Origin: Streptomyces koelreuteriae
Lineage (GTDB): Bacteria > Actinomycetota > Actinomycetes > Streptomycetales > Streptomycetaceae
Length of the DNA stretch: 64,000 nt
Assembly: GCF_018604545.1 (NCBI RefSeq)
Contig: NZ_CP075896.1
Span: 7,564,001 to 7,628,000 of the forward strand
Direction of reading: 5' to 3'
Both the position numbers and the translations under genes were made by a program. Shown here piece by piece: positions 34,823 through 44,268 of the stretch. The notes under the pieces are model-generated. The model made no database searches and was not told the DNA's origin. It was given only the letters and a program-made list of their open reading frames with translations. Within the stretch, counting starts at the first letter, position 1; the number at the start of each line of letters is the position of its first letter.

Positions 34823-35737
34823 ATGCCTGTAACGGAGATTTCAGAGCCCGGGGATCTGGGAGAGGGCGTGGCCCGCCTCCGCGCGGCCGTCCGCGACCAC
34901 TGGGAGTCCCTGTCCGCCTCCGAGCGCGCGGTCGCCCAGTACCTGGCGAGCGCTCCCGTCGAGCAGATGCTGTTCGCCAGCGCCCAGGAACTGGGCACGG
35001 CCAGCGGCACCAGCAACGCCACCGTCGTCCGCGCACTGCAGCGCCTCGGCTACGGGGGACTCCCCGCCCTCAAGCGCGAGCTGGCCACCGGCTTCACCGC
35101 GGCGGTGGCGCCCGAGGTGCGGCTGAAGCAGCGCATCGCCCACGTCGGGCGGGACCTCGACGGCATCTGGGGCGATGTGCTCGACGAGGCCCAGGAACGG
35201 ATCGAGCAGACCCGGCGGCTGACCGGCCAGGAGTCGCTCCGCGCGGCGGTCGCGGCGCTGGCGGACGCGGGGGAGGTGCACTGCTTCGGCATCGCCGCCT
35301 CCGAGGCGGCCGCCCGGCACCTGGCCCTCGCGCTCGGCCGTATCGGCCGCCGCTCCCGGTTCCTCGACGCGACCGGCTTCGCCCTCGCCGACCATCTGCT
35401 CGGCCTGCGCCAGGGCGACGCCGTGGTGATCTTCCAGCCCGGACGCGCCCTCACCGAGCTGACCGTCCTCGTCGAACGCGCCCGCGCGGTCGGGGCACGC
35501 GTCGTGCTCGTCACCGACGAGTTGGGCGAGGAGTTCGGCGACCGCGTCGACGCCGTCCTCACCGCCCCGCACACCCCGACCGGCATCACCTCCGAGGCAC
35601 TCACCGCGCTCGTCGTCGCCGATGTCCTGCTGCTGGCCCTGACCACCCTGGACGAGGAGAGAGCGGTGGACACCTCGCACCAACTGACCGTCCTGCGCGA
35701 GCAACTGCTGTCACCGAAGGGCAACCGCAGAGGCTGA
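34823..35737 (+). CDS. RpiR/MurR-family transcriptional regulator
   Basis: 304 residues. The N-terminal RpiR helix-turn-helix (about 25-95) has LSASERAVAQYLASAP, ASAQELGTASGTSNATVVRA and LQRLGYGGLPALKREL. The C-terminal SIS domain (about 140-275) has VHCFGIAASEAAARHLAL and GDAVVIFQPGRALTEL. SIS domains bind phosphosugars or related ligands. ATG 34823 follows GAGGA by 6 nt. It is divergent from the C45-importer operon and most likely controls it. Confidence 0.83.
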   Translation: MPVTEISEPGDLGEGVARLRAAVRDHWESLSASERAVAQYLASAPVEQMLFASAQELGTASGTSNATVVRALQRLGYGGLPALKRELATGFTAAVAPEVRLKQRIAHVGRDLDGIWGDVLDEAQERIEQTRRLTGQESLRAAVAALADAGEVHCFGIAASEAAARHLALALGRIGRRSRFLDATGFALADHLLGLRQGDAVVIFQPGRALTELTVLVERARAVGARVVLVTDELGEEFGDRVDAVLTAPHTPTGITSEALTALVVADVLLLALTTLDEERAVDTSHQLTVLREQLLSPKGNRRG

Positions 35738-35783
35738 CGGTGATCGAGTGGTGAGGTCCAGGAGGCGGGCGTACCGTCGAACG

Positions 35784-37346
35784 GTGGACACCGCAGGCAG
35801 CAGCCCGCAGCCGGCTTCACCACAGGCGGCCACCACCAAGGACACCGGTGGTGGCGGAAACGCGATGGCGCTGCTCGTCATCGCCTCCTGCCAGCTGATG
35901 GTGGTCCTCGACATCACCATCGTGAACATCGCGCTGCCGCACATCCAGAGCTCGCTGGAGTTCTCCACCACCAGCCTGTCCTGGGTGGTCAACGCCTACA
36001 CCCTCACCTTCGGCGGTCTGCTGCTGCTCGGCGGCCGGGCCGGCGACATCCTGGGACGGCGGCGCGTCTTCATCTTCGGCGTGCTGCTCTTCGTACTGGC
36101 CTCTCTGCTCGGCGGGTTCGCCCAGAACGCCGGCCAACTCCTCGGGGCACGCGCCCTCCAGGGCGTCGGCGGCGCCATCGCCTCCCCGACGTCCCTCGCC
36201 CTGATCAGCACCACCTTCCGCGAAGGGCCCGAACGCAACCGCGCCTTCGGCGTCTTCGCCGCGGTCTCCGCCGGCGGCGGCGCGATCGGCCTGCTCGCCG
36301 GCGGCATGCTCGTGGAGTGGCTCAACTGGCGGTGGGTGCTCTTCGTCAACGTGCCCATCGGCCTGCTCATCGTGCTCGCCACGCCCCGCTACATCCGGGA
36401 GTCCGAACGCCACCCCGGACGCTTCGACATCGCCGGAGCGCTCACCTCCACCGCAGGCATGGTGCTGCTCGTCTACGGCTTCATCAGAGCCGCGCAGGAC
36501 GGCTGGCGGGACCCGCTCACCGTGGCCTCGTTCATCGGCGCGGTCGTCGTCCTGGCGGCCTTCATCCTGATCGAGCGGCGCTCCAGACAGCCCATCACGC
36601 CCCTGCACATGTTCGCCGACCGCAACCGCGCGGGCACCTACGGCATCATGCTGTGCCTCGCCGCCGCGATCTTCGGCATGTTCTTCTTCCTGACCCTCTT
36701 CGTGCAGAACGTGCTGGGCTTCAGCCCGCTCGCGGCCGGACTCGCCTTCCTGCCGGTCAGCGCGGTCATCGCCGTCGGCGCCGGACTGGCCTCGCGGTTC
36801 CTGCCCGTCTACGGCCCCAAGCCCTTCATGGTGGTGGGCGCGATCCTGGCGGCGGTGGGCCTCGCCTGGCTCACCCTGACCGATGTGCACTCCACGTACG
36901 CGGGCAGTGTCCTCGGTCCGATGCTCGTCTTCAGCCTCGGCATGGGCATGGAGTTCGTGTCGCTGACCCTCATGGCCCTGTCCAACGTGGCCACCCCGGA
37001 GACCGGCGCCGCCTCCGGCCTCCTCAACGCCACCCAGCAGGTCGGCGGCTCGCTCGGCCTGTCCATCCTGGTCACGATGTACGGCACGGCCAGCACCAAC
37101 GAGGCCGAGAAGCAGATCCCGGCCTTCCTCCGGCAGGCGACCCCGGCCGAGCGCCTGCGCTTCGAACAGACCGGGCAACTGCCCAAACCCTGGTCCGACG
37201 AGATCCTCACCGCCGGCGTCTCGGCCGCCTTCATCATGGCGGCGATCTTCACCGCCGTCGCCGCGCTGATCGCCCTGATCGTCATCCAGGTCCGCCCCTC
37301 CGACCTGGAACGCCTCAAGGGAGGGGCGGGCCCGGGCCCGATGTGA
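35784..37346 (+). CDS. DHA2-family (EmrB/QacA-type) drug:proton antiporter
   Basis: About 520 residues with 14 predicted membrane helices. MFS motif A reads GRAGDILGRRRVF. The D1 and C motifs of exporters are visible in VVLDITIVNIALPHIQ and AVSAGGGAIGLLAGGML. It probably exports a hydrophobic or cationic compound. The start is unclear: GTG 35748 and GTG 35784 are both in frame and neither has a good ribosome site. It follows the RpiR gene by 46 nt and may be co-transcribed. The tail overlaps a gene remnant on the other strand. Confidence 0.83.
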   Translation: MDTAGSSPQPASPQAATTKDTGGGGNAMALLVIASCQLMVVLDITIVNIALPHIQSSLEFSTTSLSWVVNAYTLTFGGLLLLGGRAGDILGRRRVFIFGVLLFVLASLLGGFAQNAGQLLGARALQGVGGAIASPTSLALISTTFREGPERNRAFGVFAAVSAGGGAIGLLAGGMLVEWLNWRWVLFVNVPIGLLIVLATPRYIRESERHPGRFDIAGALTSTAGMVLLVYGFIRAAQDGWRDPLTVASFIGAVVVLAAFILIERRSRQPITPLHMFADRNRAGTYGIMLCLAAAIFGMFFFLTLFVQNVLGFSPLAAGLAFLPVSAVIAVGAGLASRFLPVYGPKPFMVVGAILAAVGLAWLTLTDVHSTYAGSVLGPMLVFSLGMGMEFVSLTLMALSNVATPETGAASGLLNATQQVGGSLGLSILVTMYGTASTNEAEKQIPAFLRQATPAERLRFEQTGQLPKPWSDEILTAGVSAAFIMAAIFTAVAALIALIVIQVRPSDLERLKGGAGPGPM

Positions 37347-37473
37347 GACCCACCTCCAGCGCGAGCAGGCTGCTGTACGGGTCGACGGCGTTCCTGGTCC
37401 TGACCTTCACCGTGGTGCCGGTGAGGCCGGTCCGCAGGTAGGCGCCGGTCCGGTTCGGACACCGAGCCGTCAC
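37315..37473 (-). pseudogene. Short remnant resembling an SGNH-hydrolase N-terminal domain
   Basis: From GTG 37473 the reverse strand reads 52 residues, with GAYLRTGLTGTTVKVRTRN and DPYSSLLALEVG. This resembles the beta-sandwich start seen before some SGNH/GDSL esterases (GAYLRFRFTGTSVKV type). It stops within the end of the exporter gene and no catalytic part follows. I take it as a relic, with low certainty. Confidence 0.3.
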
Positions 37474-37705
37474 CGGACGCGGCCTGGACGGGCGAGCTGC
37501 CCGCCCAGGACAGGCGCCAGGGATGCGGTGGAATGGTTCAGCATCAAGTGGTCTGTGGCGTAGGTAAGTTGCGGAAACGGTGATTGGCTGCGACCGAGCC
37601 GGTGTCGACCTCGTACGGCCGGGTGGCGGGTGCCTCCGGCGCTTCCCTCGGGTGAATCTGGGGCCGCCCGCGCCCGAAACGCCGCCCGCGCGGAACCCTC
37701 ACAGG
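37474..37705. other. Non-coding gap before the NACHT gene
   Basis: Together with the remnant this makes a 359-nt stretch without an intact gene. I see no strong hairpin. The segment around 37545-37580 is less GC-rich and could hold the promoter of the NACHT gene. Nothing more can be supported. Confidence 0.4.
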
Positions 37706-40700
37706 GTGAGCGAAGGAGGAGAGCTGCCGCGCCGACTGGGACGAGTGCTGCGCGACGGGCTGGGCGTCCGCCGCGCCCTGCACCGGCGCCGGCTGATGAG
37801 GCAGGGCTACGACCGGACCAGGACCTGGCGGGTCCGCAAGAGCGGCGGGTACGTGACGCTGCTGGTGCTGACGTTCCTGGGCGCCCTGCTCCTACTGTTC
37901 CTGGCCGTCACCGCCCTCGTCACCCTGCCGCAGGAGAGGAGCTTCGAATCGCCCGTCAGGTGGGTGGACAGGCAATGCAAACCCGACGGCTTCAGCTGTA
38001 CCGTCCTGCAGTCCCTGTTCATGCCGTTCCTCACCCTTGCCCTGGCCACCGTCACCTACCTGTTCTTCCGATTCAGCTCCGTGCGCCGCGCCTACCTGAG
38101 GAAGGCGCGCCGGGAGCCTCACGAACTGGTGGAGACCGCGGGCGGCATCTTCGGCCGGGTCGTCGGCCGCGACCAGCTCTGCGCGGTCCTCATGGAAGAC
38201 CTGCGGGACCGCCGATTCCGCCGTACACACGTCATCGTCGGGGGCATCGGGACCGGCAAGACGGCTCTGGTCGTGCTGCTGACGCAGCGGCTCGCCGAGC
38301 ACGGGGCGGTGCCCGTGCCGCTGCGACTGCGCGCCGCCGACAAGAACCTCGACTTCCGCGAGCTGGCCTTCGAACGCTTCTGTCGGGAAGTGCAGGGCCA
38401 CATCCGCTCCGGCGCCGAGGCGGAGAAAGTGTGGCGGCGGCTGTGCCAGCAGGGACGGATCGTGGTGCTCGCGGACGGCCTGGACGAGGCGCTGACCGCC
38501 GCGGACCTGGAGGAGGAACGCGACACCATCATCCGCCTGGCCATCCGCCGCGCCAACGAGGAGGGCATGCCGCTGATCATCACCTCCCGGCCGCACGACT
38601 CACTGCGCGGTATGGAGGCCTCCCTGACCGAGCTGGAGCCACTGAGCGAGGAGGCCGCCCTCACCTACATCTCCTCCGGGGGCGCCGGGGAGGACCGGCA
38701 GCGGCTGGACTGGATCGTCGAAAGGGCCGGTATCGCGGAGGCACCCACCTACTTGGAGATCGCGGCCGAACTGCACGAACAGGGACTGCTGGAGCGCGCC
38801 CTCGGCGGCCCCGCGGAGGAGGAGGCCGTGGAGACGCGGGGCGGCGACCGGGCGTCCCTGAGGTTCCACCTGTTCGAGACCTGGCTCAGCGCCCTCATCA
38901 GCGGCCGCTTCCAGCCGCACCTGCCGCTCTCCCCGGAGGAACGACGCTCGACCGTCCACTACCTGTGCGCACTGGCATGTGTCGGACTGGCCCTCGACAC
39001 CTCCGAGGTACGGTTCGCCGACGTCGTCGACGAGCAGGACCCGGCCCGCTCCCGCTATCCCGAGATCGTCCGGGAGCTGGCGAGCAGGGTGGGCGACAGC
39101 GGCATCGACCTGCGGCTCGCCGCCCACTGGGGCGCCCGCATGGAGCTCGTCGAACTCGGCGGGGACCGCGTCCGCTTCCAGCACAGCGTGATCCAGTCCC
39201 AGCTGGGGGCCCGTTTCCTCAACGCGGTGATCCACCCGGACGTCCCGGCGGAGCCGACAGAGGGCTGGTTCTTCCCGGCTGCCCTGCGCAGGCCGGGCCG
39301 CGAACTGCTGATCGCCATGGTGCTGCACTCCCGGTTGCCCGACGGCGCCTGCGTCCACGAGGAGCCGGGAACGGCCGACCCGGACGAGACTGCGTGGTGC
39401 CCGGTGAGCGCCGCCCGGGACCTGCTGTTGGAGGCCGCCTGTCAGGCGCAGATGGTCAGGAACTCCGACCAGGACAGTGGCGACAAGCAGGCGGCCCGCC
39501 TCCTCTTCGGCCGCACCCTGCACAGCAAGGCTCTGGAGCTGTACGCGGCCGCCCTGGAGATCGACAGCGTCGACGCCGAGCCGAAGCAGCACGACATCGC
39601 CGGGCGGCTGTGCGCGTCCTGGCCGGATCTGCGAGCCCGCGACCCGCACACCCTGCGCACCACGAAGACCCTGCTCGTGGACCGGCTCGGGGAGGCCATG
39701 CGGGGGGTCGCGCAGCGCCAGACCCTTCGGCCCGCCTACCTGGAACTGTTCGACATCGCCCGTCTCGAACCCTCCTACTCGGTCCGGCTGGCCATCGCCC
39801 AGGAGATCGGCGCCGGCGGGGATCTCGCCTTTGCCGCGCTTCAGCGAGGGCTGCGCGCTCCGCAGGCGGTCAAGGGGCCGCCGGTCGAGCGGGAGCCCGG
39901 CTGGCGGCAGAAGCAGGGCGACGAGGAGCAGCGGGAGCTGGCCACGGAGCAGAGGGCCCGACAGCACCGGCGGAGCGAGGGACAGGTGGCGCGTCTGAAG
40001 CGGGAGCTGAAGGAGCGTGAGACGGAGCGGCGCCAGGAGCGCAGACGGGAACGCGAGGGCCGCGAGATCGAGGAACGGCGGTGGCGGGACAACACCCTGT
40101 GCGCGTGGCTGATCCCGCTGCTCGTGGGTTCCGTCACCACCCACCGGCACCAGAACACCCCCTACGCGTTCCTGGAAGGCTGGGTACGGCGCGTGGGCAT
40201 CCCTGCGGACAGCACCGGCACGTCCTCCGGACTCGACCTCAACGTGGAGGTGGCGCTGGCCCAGGGCTTCAAGTTCGCGGCGAACCGCCGGCACCGCCAT
40301 CCGCACGCCCGGCCCGAAGCCCGTGAGTACCTGAGCGAGCAGGCGTGGTACATGCTCAAGCGCACCCGGTTCTGGTTCACCCGCCTGACGCTGCTGCACG
40401 CGCTGACTCTGTGGGATCTGCCCGACGGGGCCACGGCCGGCTTTCCCTCCCGTGGTCACGGGGCCAACCCCGCCCAGCAGGTCCGCCAGTGGCTGGCCCG
40501 GCCGGACGGCGAGCCGGAGCACCCGTTCGTGACGGCGGCCGGGAAACTGTGCGTCTGGGCCCTGGAGACCCGGCAGCCGACCCGGTTCCTGTGGATCGAC
40601 GAGTCCGGCGTCGCCGCCCACGTGGGCTCCCAGACGACCTCGGGCGAGGCACGCAAGCACAATCTGTGGATCCCGCCGTCCACGGGCTGGAGCGCCCTGC

Positions 40701-41131
40701 ACCCGAGCGCACAACAGCTCCTCGCCGACGTTCTGCTGCTCCTGAACCTTGCAGAACGGGGCGACTGGCCCACCGACCGCATCCGGCGCCTTCAGCACAC
40801 CGCTCGGCCCGATCTGCCACCCTGCCTCACCCTGGACCGCACCCCGCTCGACCCGGGCCGTACCGCCGTCCGCAAGGCATCCTCCCAGGCGGGCTCCAAC
40901 TGCCGCGACGACTGCGCCTTCGCACTGTGCCCCTACCCGCCCAAGGACCTCGACGGCCAGCGGGCGGAACTGGGCGAGGCATTCTGCCGCGCCCAGTCCA
41001 CCCTCCTGACCCGCTCGCGCTTCCCCCTCCATCCCAGGGCCTCGTGGCAACGCCGCACGAATCTGACGGAGCTACGGCGGTTCTGGGAGTCGATGGGGCA
41101 TCGAGCACAGCACGATCCGCGGACGCGCTGA
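37706..41131 (+). CDS. Membrane-anchored NACHT-domain STAND ATPase
   Basis: 1141 residues. A basic N-terminus is followed by two membrane helices (about 49-74 and 103-121), then a NACHT ATPase: Walker A VGGIGTGKTALVV (about 178-190), Walker B VVLADGLDEAL (about 253-263) and sensor LIITSRPHDS (about 290-299). An alpha-helical region follows, then a highly charged coiled coil (about 729-793). The long C-terminal domain has a Cys group (C1066, C1070, C1075, C1094 in CRDDCAFALCPYPP and AFCRAQ). NACHT proteins are signal-triggered switches, and bacterial ones include anti-phage sensors. The start is uncertain: GTG 37706 has a poor ribosome site, and ATG 37796 is an alternative that still keeps both helices. 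Confidence 0.8.
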   Translation: MSEGGELPRRLGRVLRDGLGVRRALHRRRLMRQGYDRTRTWRVRKSGGYVTLLVLTFLGALLLLFLAVTALVTLPQERSFESPVRWVDRQCKPDGFSCTVLQSLFMPFLTLALATVTYLFFRFSSVRRAYLRKARREPHELVETAGGIFGRVVGRDQLCAVLMEDLRDRRFRRTHVIVGGIGTGKTALVVLLTQRLAEHGAVPVPLRLRAADKNLDFRELAFERFCREVQGHIRSGAEAEKVWRRLCQQGRIVVLADGLDEALTAADLEEERDTIIRLAIRRANEEGMPLIITSRPHDSLRGMEASLTELEPLSEEAALTYISSGGAGEDRQRLDWIVERAGIAEAPTYLEIAAELHEQGLLERALGGPAEEEAVETRGGDRASLRFHLFETWLSALISGRFQPHLPLSPEERRSTVHYLCALACVGLALDTSEVRFADVVDEQDPARSRYPEIVRELASRVGDSGIDLRLAAHWGARMELVELGGDRVRFQHSVIQSQLGARFLNAVIHPDVPAEPTEGWFFPAALRRPGRELLIAMVLHSRLPDGACVHEEPGTADPDETAWCPVSAARDLLLEAACQAQMVRNSDQDSGDKQAARLLFGRTLHSKALELYAAALEIDSVDAEPKQHDIAGRLCASWPDLRARDPHTLRTTKTLLVDRLGEAMRGVAQRQTLRPAYLELFDIARLEPSYSVRLAIAQEIGAGGDLAFAALQRGLRAPQAVKGPPVEREPGWRQKQGDEEQRELATEQRARQHRRSEGQVARLKRELKERETERRQERRREREGREIEERRWRDNTLCAWLIPLLVGSVTTHRHQNTPYAFLEGWVRRVGIPADSTGTSSGLDLNVEVALAQGFKFAANRRHRHPHARPEAREYLSEQAWYMLKRTRFWFTRLTLLHALTLWDLPDGATAGFPSRGHGANPAQQVRQWLARPDGEPEHPFVTAAGKLCVWALETRQPTRFLWIDESGVAAHVGSQTTSGEARKHNLWIPPSTGWSALHPSAQQLLADVLLLLNLAERGDWPTDRIRRLQHTARPDLPPCLTLDRTPLDPGRTAVRKASSQAGSNCRDDCAFALCPYPPKDLDGQRAELGEAFCRAQSTLLTRSRFPLHPRASWQRRTNLTELRRFWESMGHRAQHDPRTR

Positions 41132-41149
41132 GACCCGCCCCCGGGCTCG

Positions 41150-44059
41150 CTACCGCCCCGGCCGGGCGCGGTTCTCCAGGGCGTCGGCGAGGCCCGCCGG
41201 GTCCGTGCCGAGTTTGCGGTACACGGAGGACAGCAGGTGGCGTACGCCCTGTTCGGTGATTCGCAGGTCCTTCGCGACCACCGTTGCCGGGTGGCCCTGG
41301 GCTGTCTTCTCGGCGGCGCGGCGTTCCGGGCCCGTCAGTATGTCCGTCTGCGGGTAGCGCAGGGGCAGCGGGCGCAGGCCCGCGGCGGAGAGTTCCCGCC
41401 TGGCCCGGTCGGCCAGTCCCTCGGCACCGCAGTGCACCGCTCCCTCCAGGCCCTGGTAGAGCCGGTCGGCGGCGTCGTGCAGCCGGCCGTTGCGGACGAG
41501 CGCGGCGCCATGGCTCACCAGGGCGTGGGCCAGTTCGTACGCGGCGGGCGACCGCTCCAGATGATCGACGGCCTGTGTGTGCAGATCGAGCCCCGCCTGC
41601 CCGCCCGTGACCTCCGCCTGGACCCGCAGCGCCTGGCCGATCGCCGACGCCGCGCCGAAGTCCCGGGCTCGCTTGGTGGCGTCCTCGGCGTGCAGCACCG
41701 CCTGGTCGGGAGCGGTGCGGGCGAGTGCCGAGGCCAGCCCGAGCTGCCAGGGGCACCAGGAGGGGTTGTGCCAATCCCGTCCCTCCAGCCAGTTCCCGAC
41801 CCTGGCCAACAGGCGTGCCGCCTCGGAGAGCCGGCCCTCGGCCAGGAGCAGTTCGGCGTAGACCGTGCGCGGGTCGGGGAAGATGACGGCGTTGGGGACG
41901 ACGTCGCCGTAGTGGTAGCTGTCGGCGAGCCGGCGCGCGTCGGTGGTCCGCCCGCGCGCCAGCAGGATCTGGATGAGGATGCCGATGGCGAACCACTGCG
42001 CGGGCACCGCTCCCTCGACGCGCTCGGCCGTGTCCAGCCCGGCCCGCACCAGTTCCTCGGCCTCCGGGAGGCAGCCCCGGCGGTAGCGGATGTAGCCCAG
42101 CAGCGTCTGGCCCTGCGCCAGATGGGAGCCCCGCCACCCCCGGTGCTCGCACTCGGCCATCCCCTCGGCGAAGAGTTCCTCGGCCCGCCGCGGCTGGTCG
42201 CAGTACATGAACAGCAGGGCGACCGCCGCGGGCACCTCGAAGCCGCGGTTCTCGTCGGTCCAGCTCATCCCTCCGCTCAGCGCCTCCTCGGCAAACCCGA
42301 GGGCGCTTTGCCGCGGCTCGCCGCGCACCAGGGCGTCCCACGCCCGCAGACCGAGGATGTAGCGCTCCTCCAGGCCCCGTCCGGTCAGCATTCCGGCCAG
42401 CTTCGCCAGCCTGCGCGAGCGGGCGGAGGAGTCCGGCTCGTCGGCGCGGAAGGCGCTCCAGACGAAGTGATCCGCCTGCATGCGCAGTCGGACGCGCGGA
42501 TTGGTGGCGCGCCGCGCCTCGTCGGCGGCCACGGTCGCGGCCTCGGTCAGCCGGTCGGTGTGGGCCAGCGCCTGCGTCAGCAGATAGACCATGGAGGCGC
42601 GCAGGTCCGGCTCGATTCCGGGTTCCTTCAGCGCCTCCCGGAGGTGGCTCACCGTGGCCGTGGGCTCGATCAGGAAGGTCGAGGAGGCCAGTTCGTGCAG
42701 CAGGGCGGCGCGGTCCGCGGCGGGCGGCGGTTCCCGCAACGCCCGGGTCAGCACCCGCCGGGCGGCCTCCGGGGCCCCGGCGCGGAGGTACTCCCGCGCG
42801 GCGGCGCGCAGGCACGCGACCGTCTCGGGCCGGGCGTCGCAGGGCACCTCCAGCAGGTGACGGGCGGCGGCGGTGGGGCTGGACTCGACCGTCCGGGCGG
42901 CGTTGGCGGCCGCGTCGTGCATGCCGACGCGCAGGCCCGAGGGGATGTCGCGGTAGACCGTCGTGGCGATCAGCGGATGGACGAACTCCAGCGCGCCCGC
43001 GGCCTCGTAGGCGTCCCTGAGGATGCGGCAGGCGCGCAGCTTCTCGGTCGCCTCCATGGCCTCCGCGCTGCCGACCACCGCGAGATCGGCGGCGGCCTCC
43101 GCTTCGAAGGGCCCGCCCAGGACGGCGCCGGCCCACGCGAAGCGGACCGTGCTCGGCCCGAGCCGCTTGAGCCGCTCGATCAGGCCCGGGCCCTTGACCG
43201 CCGCGGCGAGGTCCCGCATCACGGGCACCTCGTCCCGGGTTCCCCGCAGCCGCCGCTCGCGGAGCCTGATGGCCAGTTCGACGGTCTCGAAGGGGCTGCC
43301 GTTGGTGACCGTCCAGCACGCGCCGCAGAACTCGTCCTCGGCTTCCTCGCCCACTTCCTCCCTGATGATCCGCGCGACACCGGCCTCGCCGAGCGGGGAC
43401 AGGACGTGCGGGCGCTGCTCATGGCGTTCGACGAGCGTGCGGAACGAGGGTGCGTCGGAGGGGAGTTCGTCCGGCCGGTAGCCCGCGACGACCAGGAGCG
43501 GAAGGTCCGCGACCCGGGGCGCGAACGACGCGAGCCAGTCGAGGGATTCGGCGTCGGCCCAGTGCAGGTCGTCCAAGAGCAGAACGACGGGGGAGTTCAG
43601 CATCGTCAGGCGCGTCATGACCCAGTCGAGGCCGTCGCGCACTCCGGTCGGGTCCGGCATCCGGGCGGTGTCCGTCGCCTCGAGACCGAGCGCGGCGCCG
43701 ACGATGTCGTACCAACTGCCCAGGAAATCCCGGCGCTCCGGCCCGCTCATCTGGGCCAGGACGGGCTGCATGACCTGACGGACGACACGGAACGCCAGCC
43801 CCTGCTCGTTCTCGCCGCCCTTGCCCGAGAACACCGTGAACCCCTGTGCGGCGGCGCGGGCGCGCGCCGCCGCGATCAGTGTCGTCTTGCCCAGCCCGGC
43901 CTCACCCGTGAAGGCGAGCAGCCCGCCGCGCGGTACCCGGGGCACGCCGTCCACGGTGTCCCGGAGTCCCGCCAGTGCGTGATCGATGGCCTGGAGTTCC
44001 TCGTCGCGTTCGAGGAGAGGCCGGTGTTCGGTGATCGGTTGCCGCAGCCCATGGGCCAT
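41150..44059 (-). CDS. LAL-type (AAA + LuxR) transcriptional activator
   Basis: 969 residues. An N-terminal AAA domain has Walker A FTGEAGLGKTTLI (about 50-62) and Walker B VVLLLDDLHWADAES (about 160). A long TPR-like helical region follows. The C-terminal LuxR helix-turn-helix (about 905-965) has LTGPERRAAEKTAQGHPATV and VRHLLSSVYRKLGTDP. LAL proteins are often pathway-specific activators of secondary metabolism. It lies 209 nt downstream of the terpene synthase on the same strand and faces the NACHT gene. ATG 44059 is chosen at the start of the AAA fold (MAHGLRQPITEHRPLLERD). An open frame runs on upstream into the terpene gene but lacks homology-like sequence. Confidence 0.83.
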   Translation of the reverse strand: MAHGLRQPITEHRPLLERDEELQAIDHALAGLRDTVDGVPRVPRGGLLAFTGEAGLGKTTLIAAARARAAAQGFTVFSGKGGENEQGLAFRVVRQVMQPVLAQMSGPERRDFLGSWYDIVGAALGLEATDTARMPDPTGVRDGLDWVMTRLTMLNSPVVLLLDDLHWADAESLDWLASFAPRVADLPLLVVAGYRPDELPSDAPSFRTLVERHEQRPHVLSPLGEAGVARIIREEVGEEAEDEFCGACWTVTNGSPFETVELAIRLRERRLRGTRDEVPVMRDLAAAVKGPGLIERLKRLGPSTVRFAWAGAVLGGPFEAEAAADLAVVGSAEAMEATEKLRACRILRDAYEAAGALEFVHPLIATTVYRDIPSGLRVGMHDAAANAARTVESSPTAAARHLLEVPCDARPETVACLRAAAREYLRAGAPEAARRVLTRALREPPPAADRAALLHELASSTFLIEPTATVSHLREALKEPGIEPDLRASMVYLLTQALAHTDRLTEAATVAADEARRATNPRVRLRMQADHFVWSAFRADEPDSSARSRRLAKLAGMLTGRGLEERYILGLRAWDALVRGEPRQSALGFAEEALSGGMSWTDENRGFEVPAAVALLFMYCDQPRRAEELFAEGMAECEHRGWRGSHLAQGQTLLGYIRYRRGCLPEAEELVRAGLDTAERVEGAVPAQWFAIGILIQILLARGRTTDARRLADSYHYGDVVPNAVIFPDPRTVYAELLLAEGRLSEAARLLARVGNWLEGRDWHNPSWCPWQLGLASALARTAPDQAVLHAEDATKRARDFGAASAIGQALRVQAEVTGGQAGLDLHTQAVDHLERSPAAYELAHALVSHGAALVRNGRLHDAADRLYQGLEGAVHCGAEGLADRARRELSAAGLRPLPLRYPQTDILTGPERRAAEKTAQGHPATVVAKDLRITEQGVRHLLSSVYRKLGTDPAGLADALENRARPGR

Positions 44060-44193
44060 GTGATCTACCGCTTCCTGTCGTTGCTCCCCGCCGGACGGGG
44101 CGAGCGTACGCCCGGAAACAGGTCGTTTGGCCCGGACGTAATAGGAGGTAGACAGGGTGAGTGAATTTCCGGCGGTAGTGCTTTGAGTGCCCA

Positions 44194-44234
44194 CCTTTCG
44201 GGGTAGCGTGGTCCGTTTCCGCCCCTTTCGGGGT
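44194..44234. repeat. Two copies of CCTTTCGGGGT, 30 bp apart
   Basis: CCTTTCGGGGT occurs at 44194-44204 and 44224-44234, exactly 30 bp apart, in the gap between the terpene synthase and the LAL gene. The second copy extends to CCCCTTTCGGGG, a 4-bp hairpin that reads GAAA in the loop on the minus strand. The near-three-turn spacing would suit a protein binding one face of the helix upstream of the LAL gene. Confidence 0.45.
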
Positions 44235-44268
44235 TCCTGCGGGGGGCCGCGACCGGTCGGACGGACGG

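Noticed and set aside
37706..41131. A defence island around the NACHT gene
   Set aside because: No restriction, toxin, CBASS, nuclease or phage gene lies beside it; neighbours are a drug exporter and a LAL regulator.
41237..44164. 975-codon plus-strand frame opposite the LAL gene
   Set aside because: It has no motif, whereas the minus strand shows Walker and LuxR motifs.
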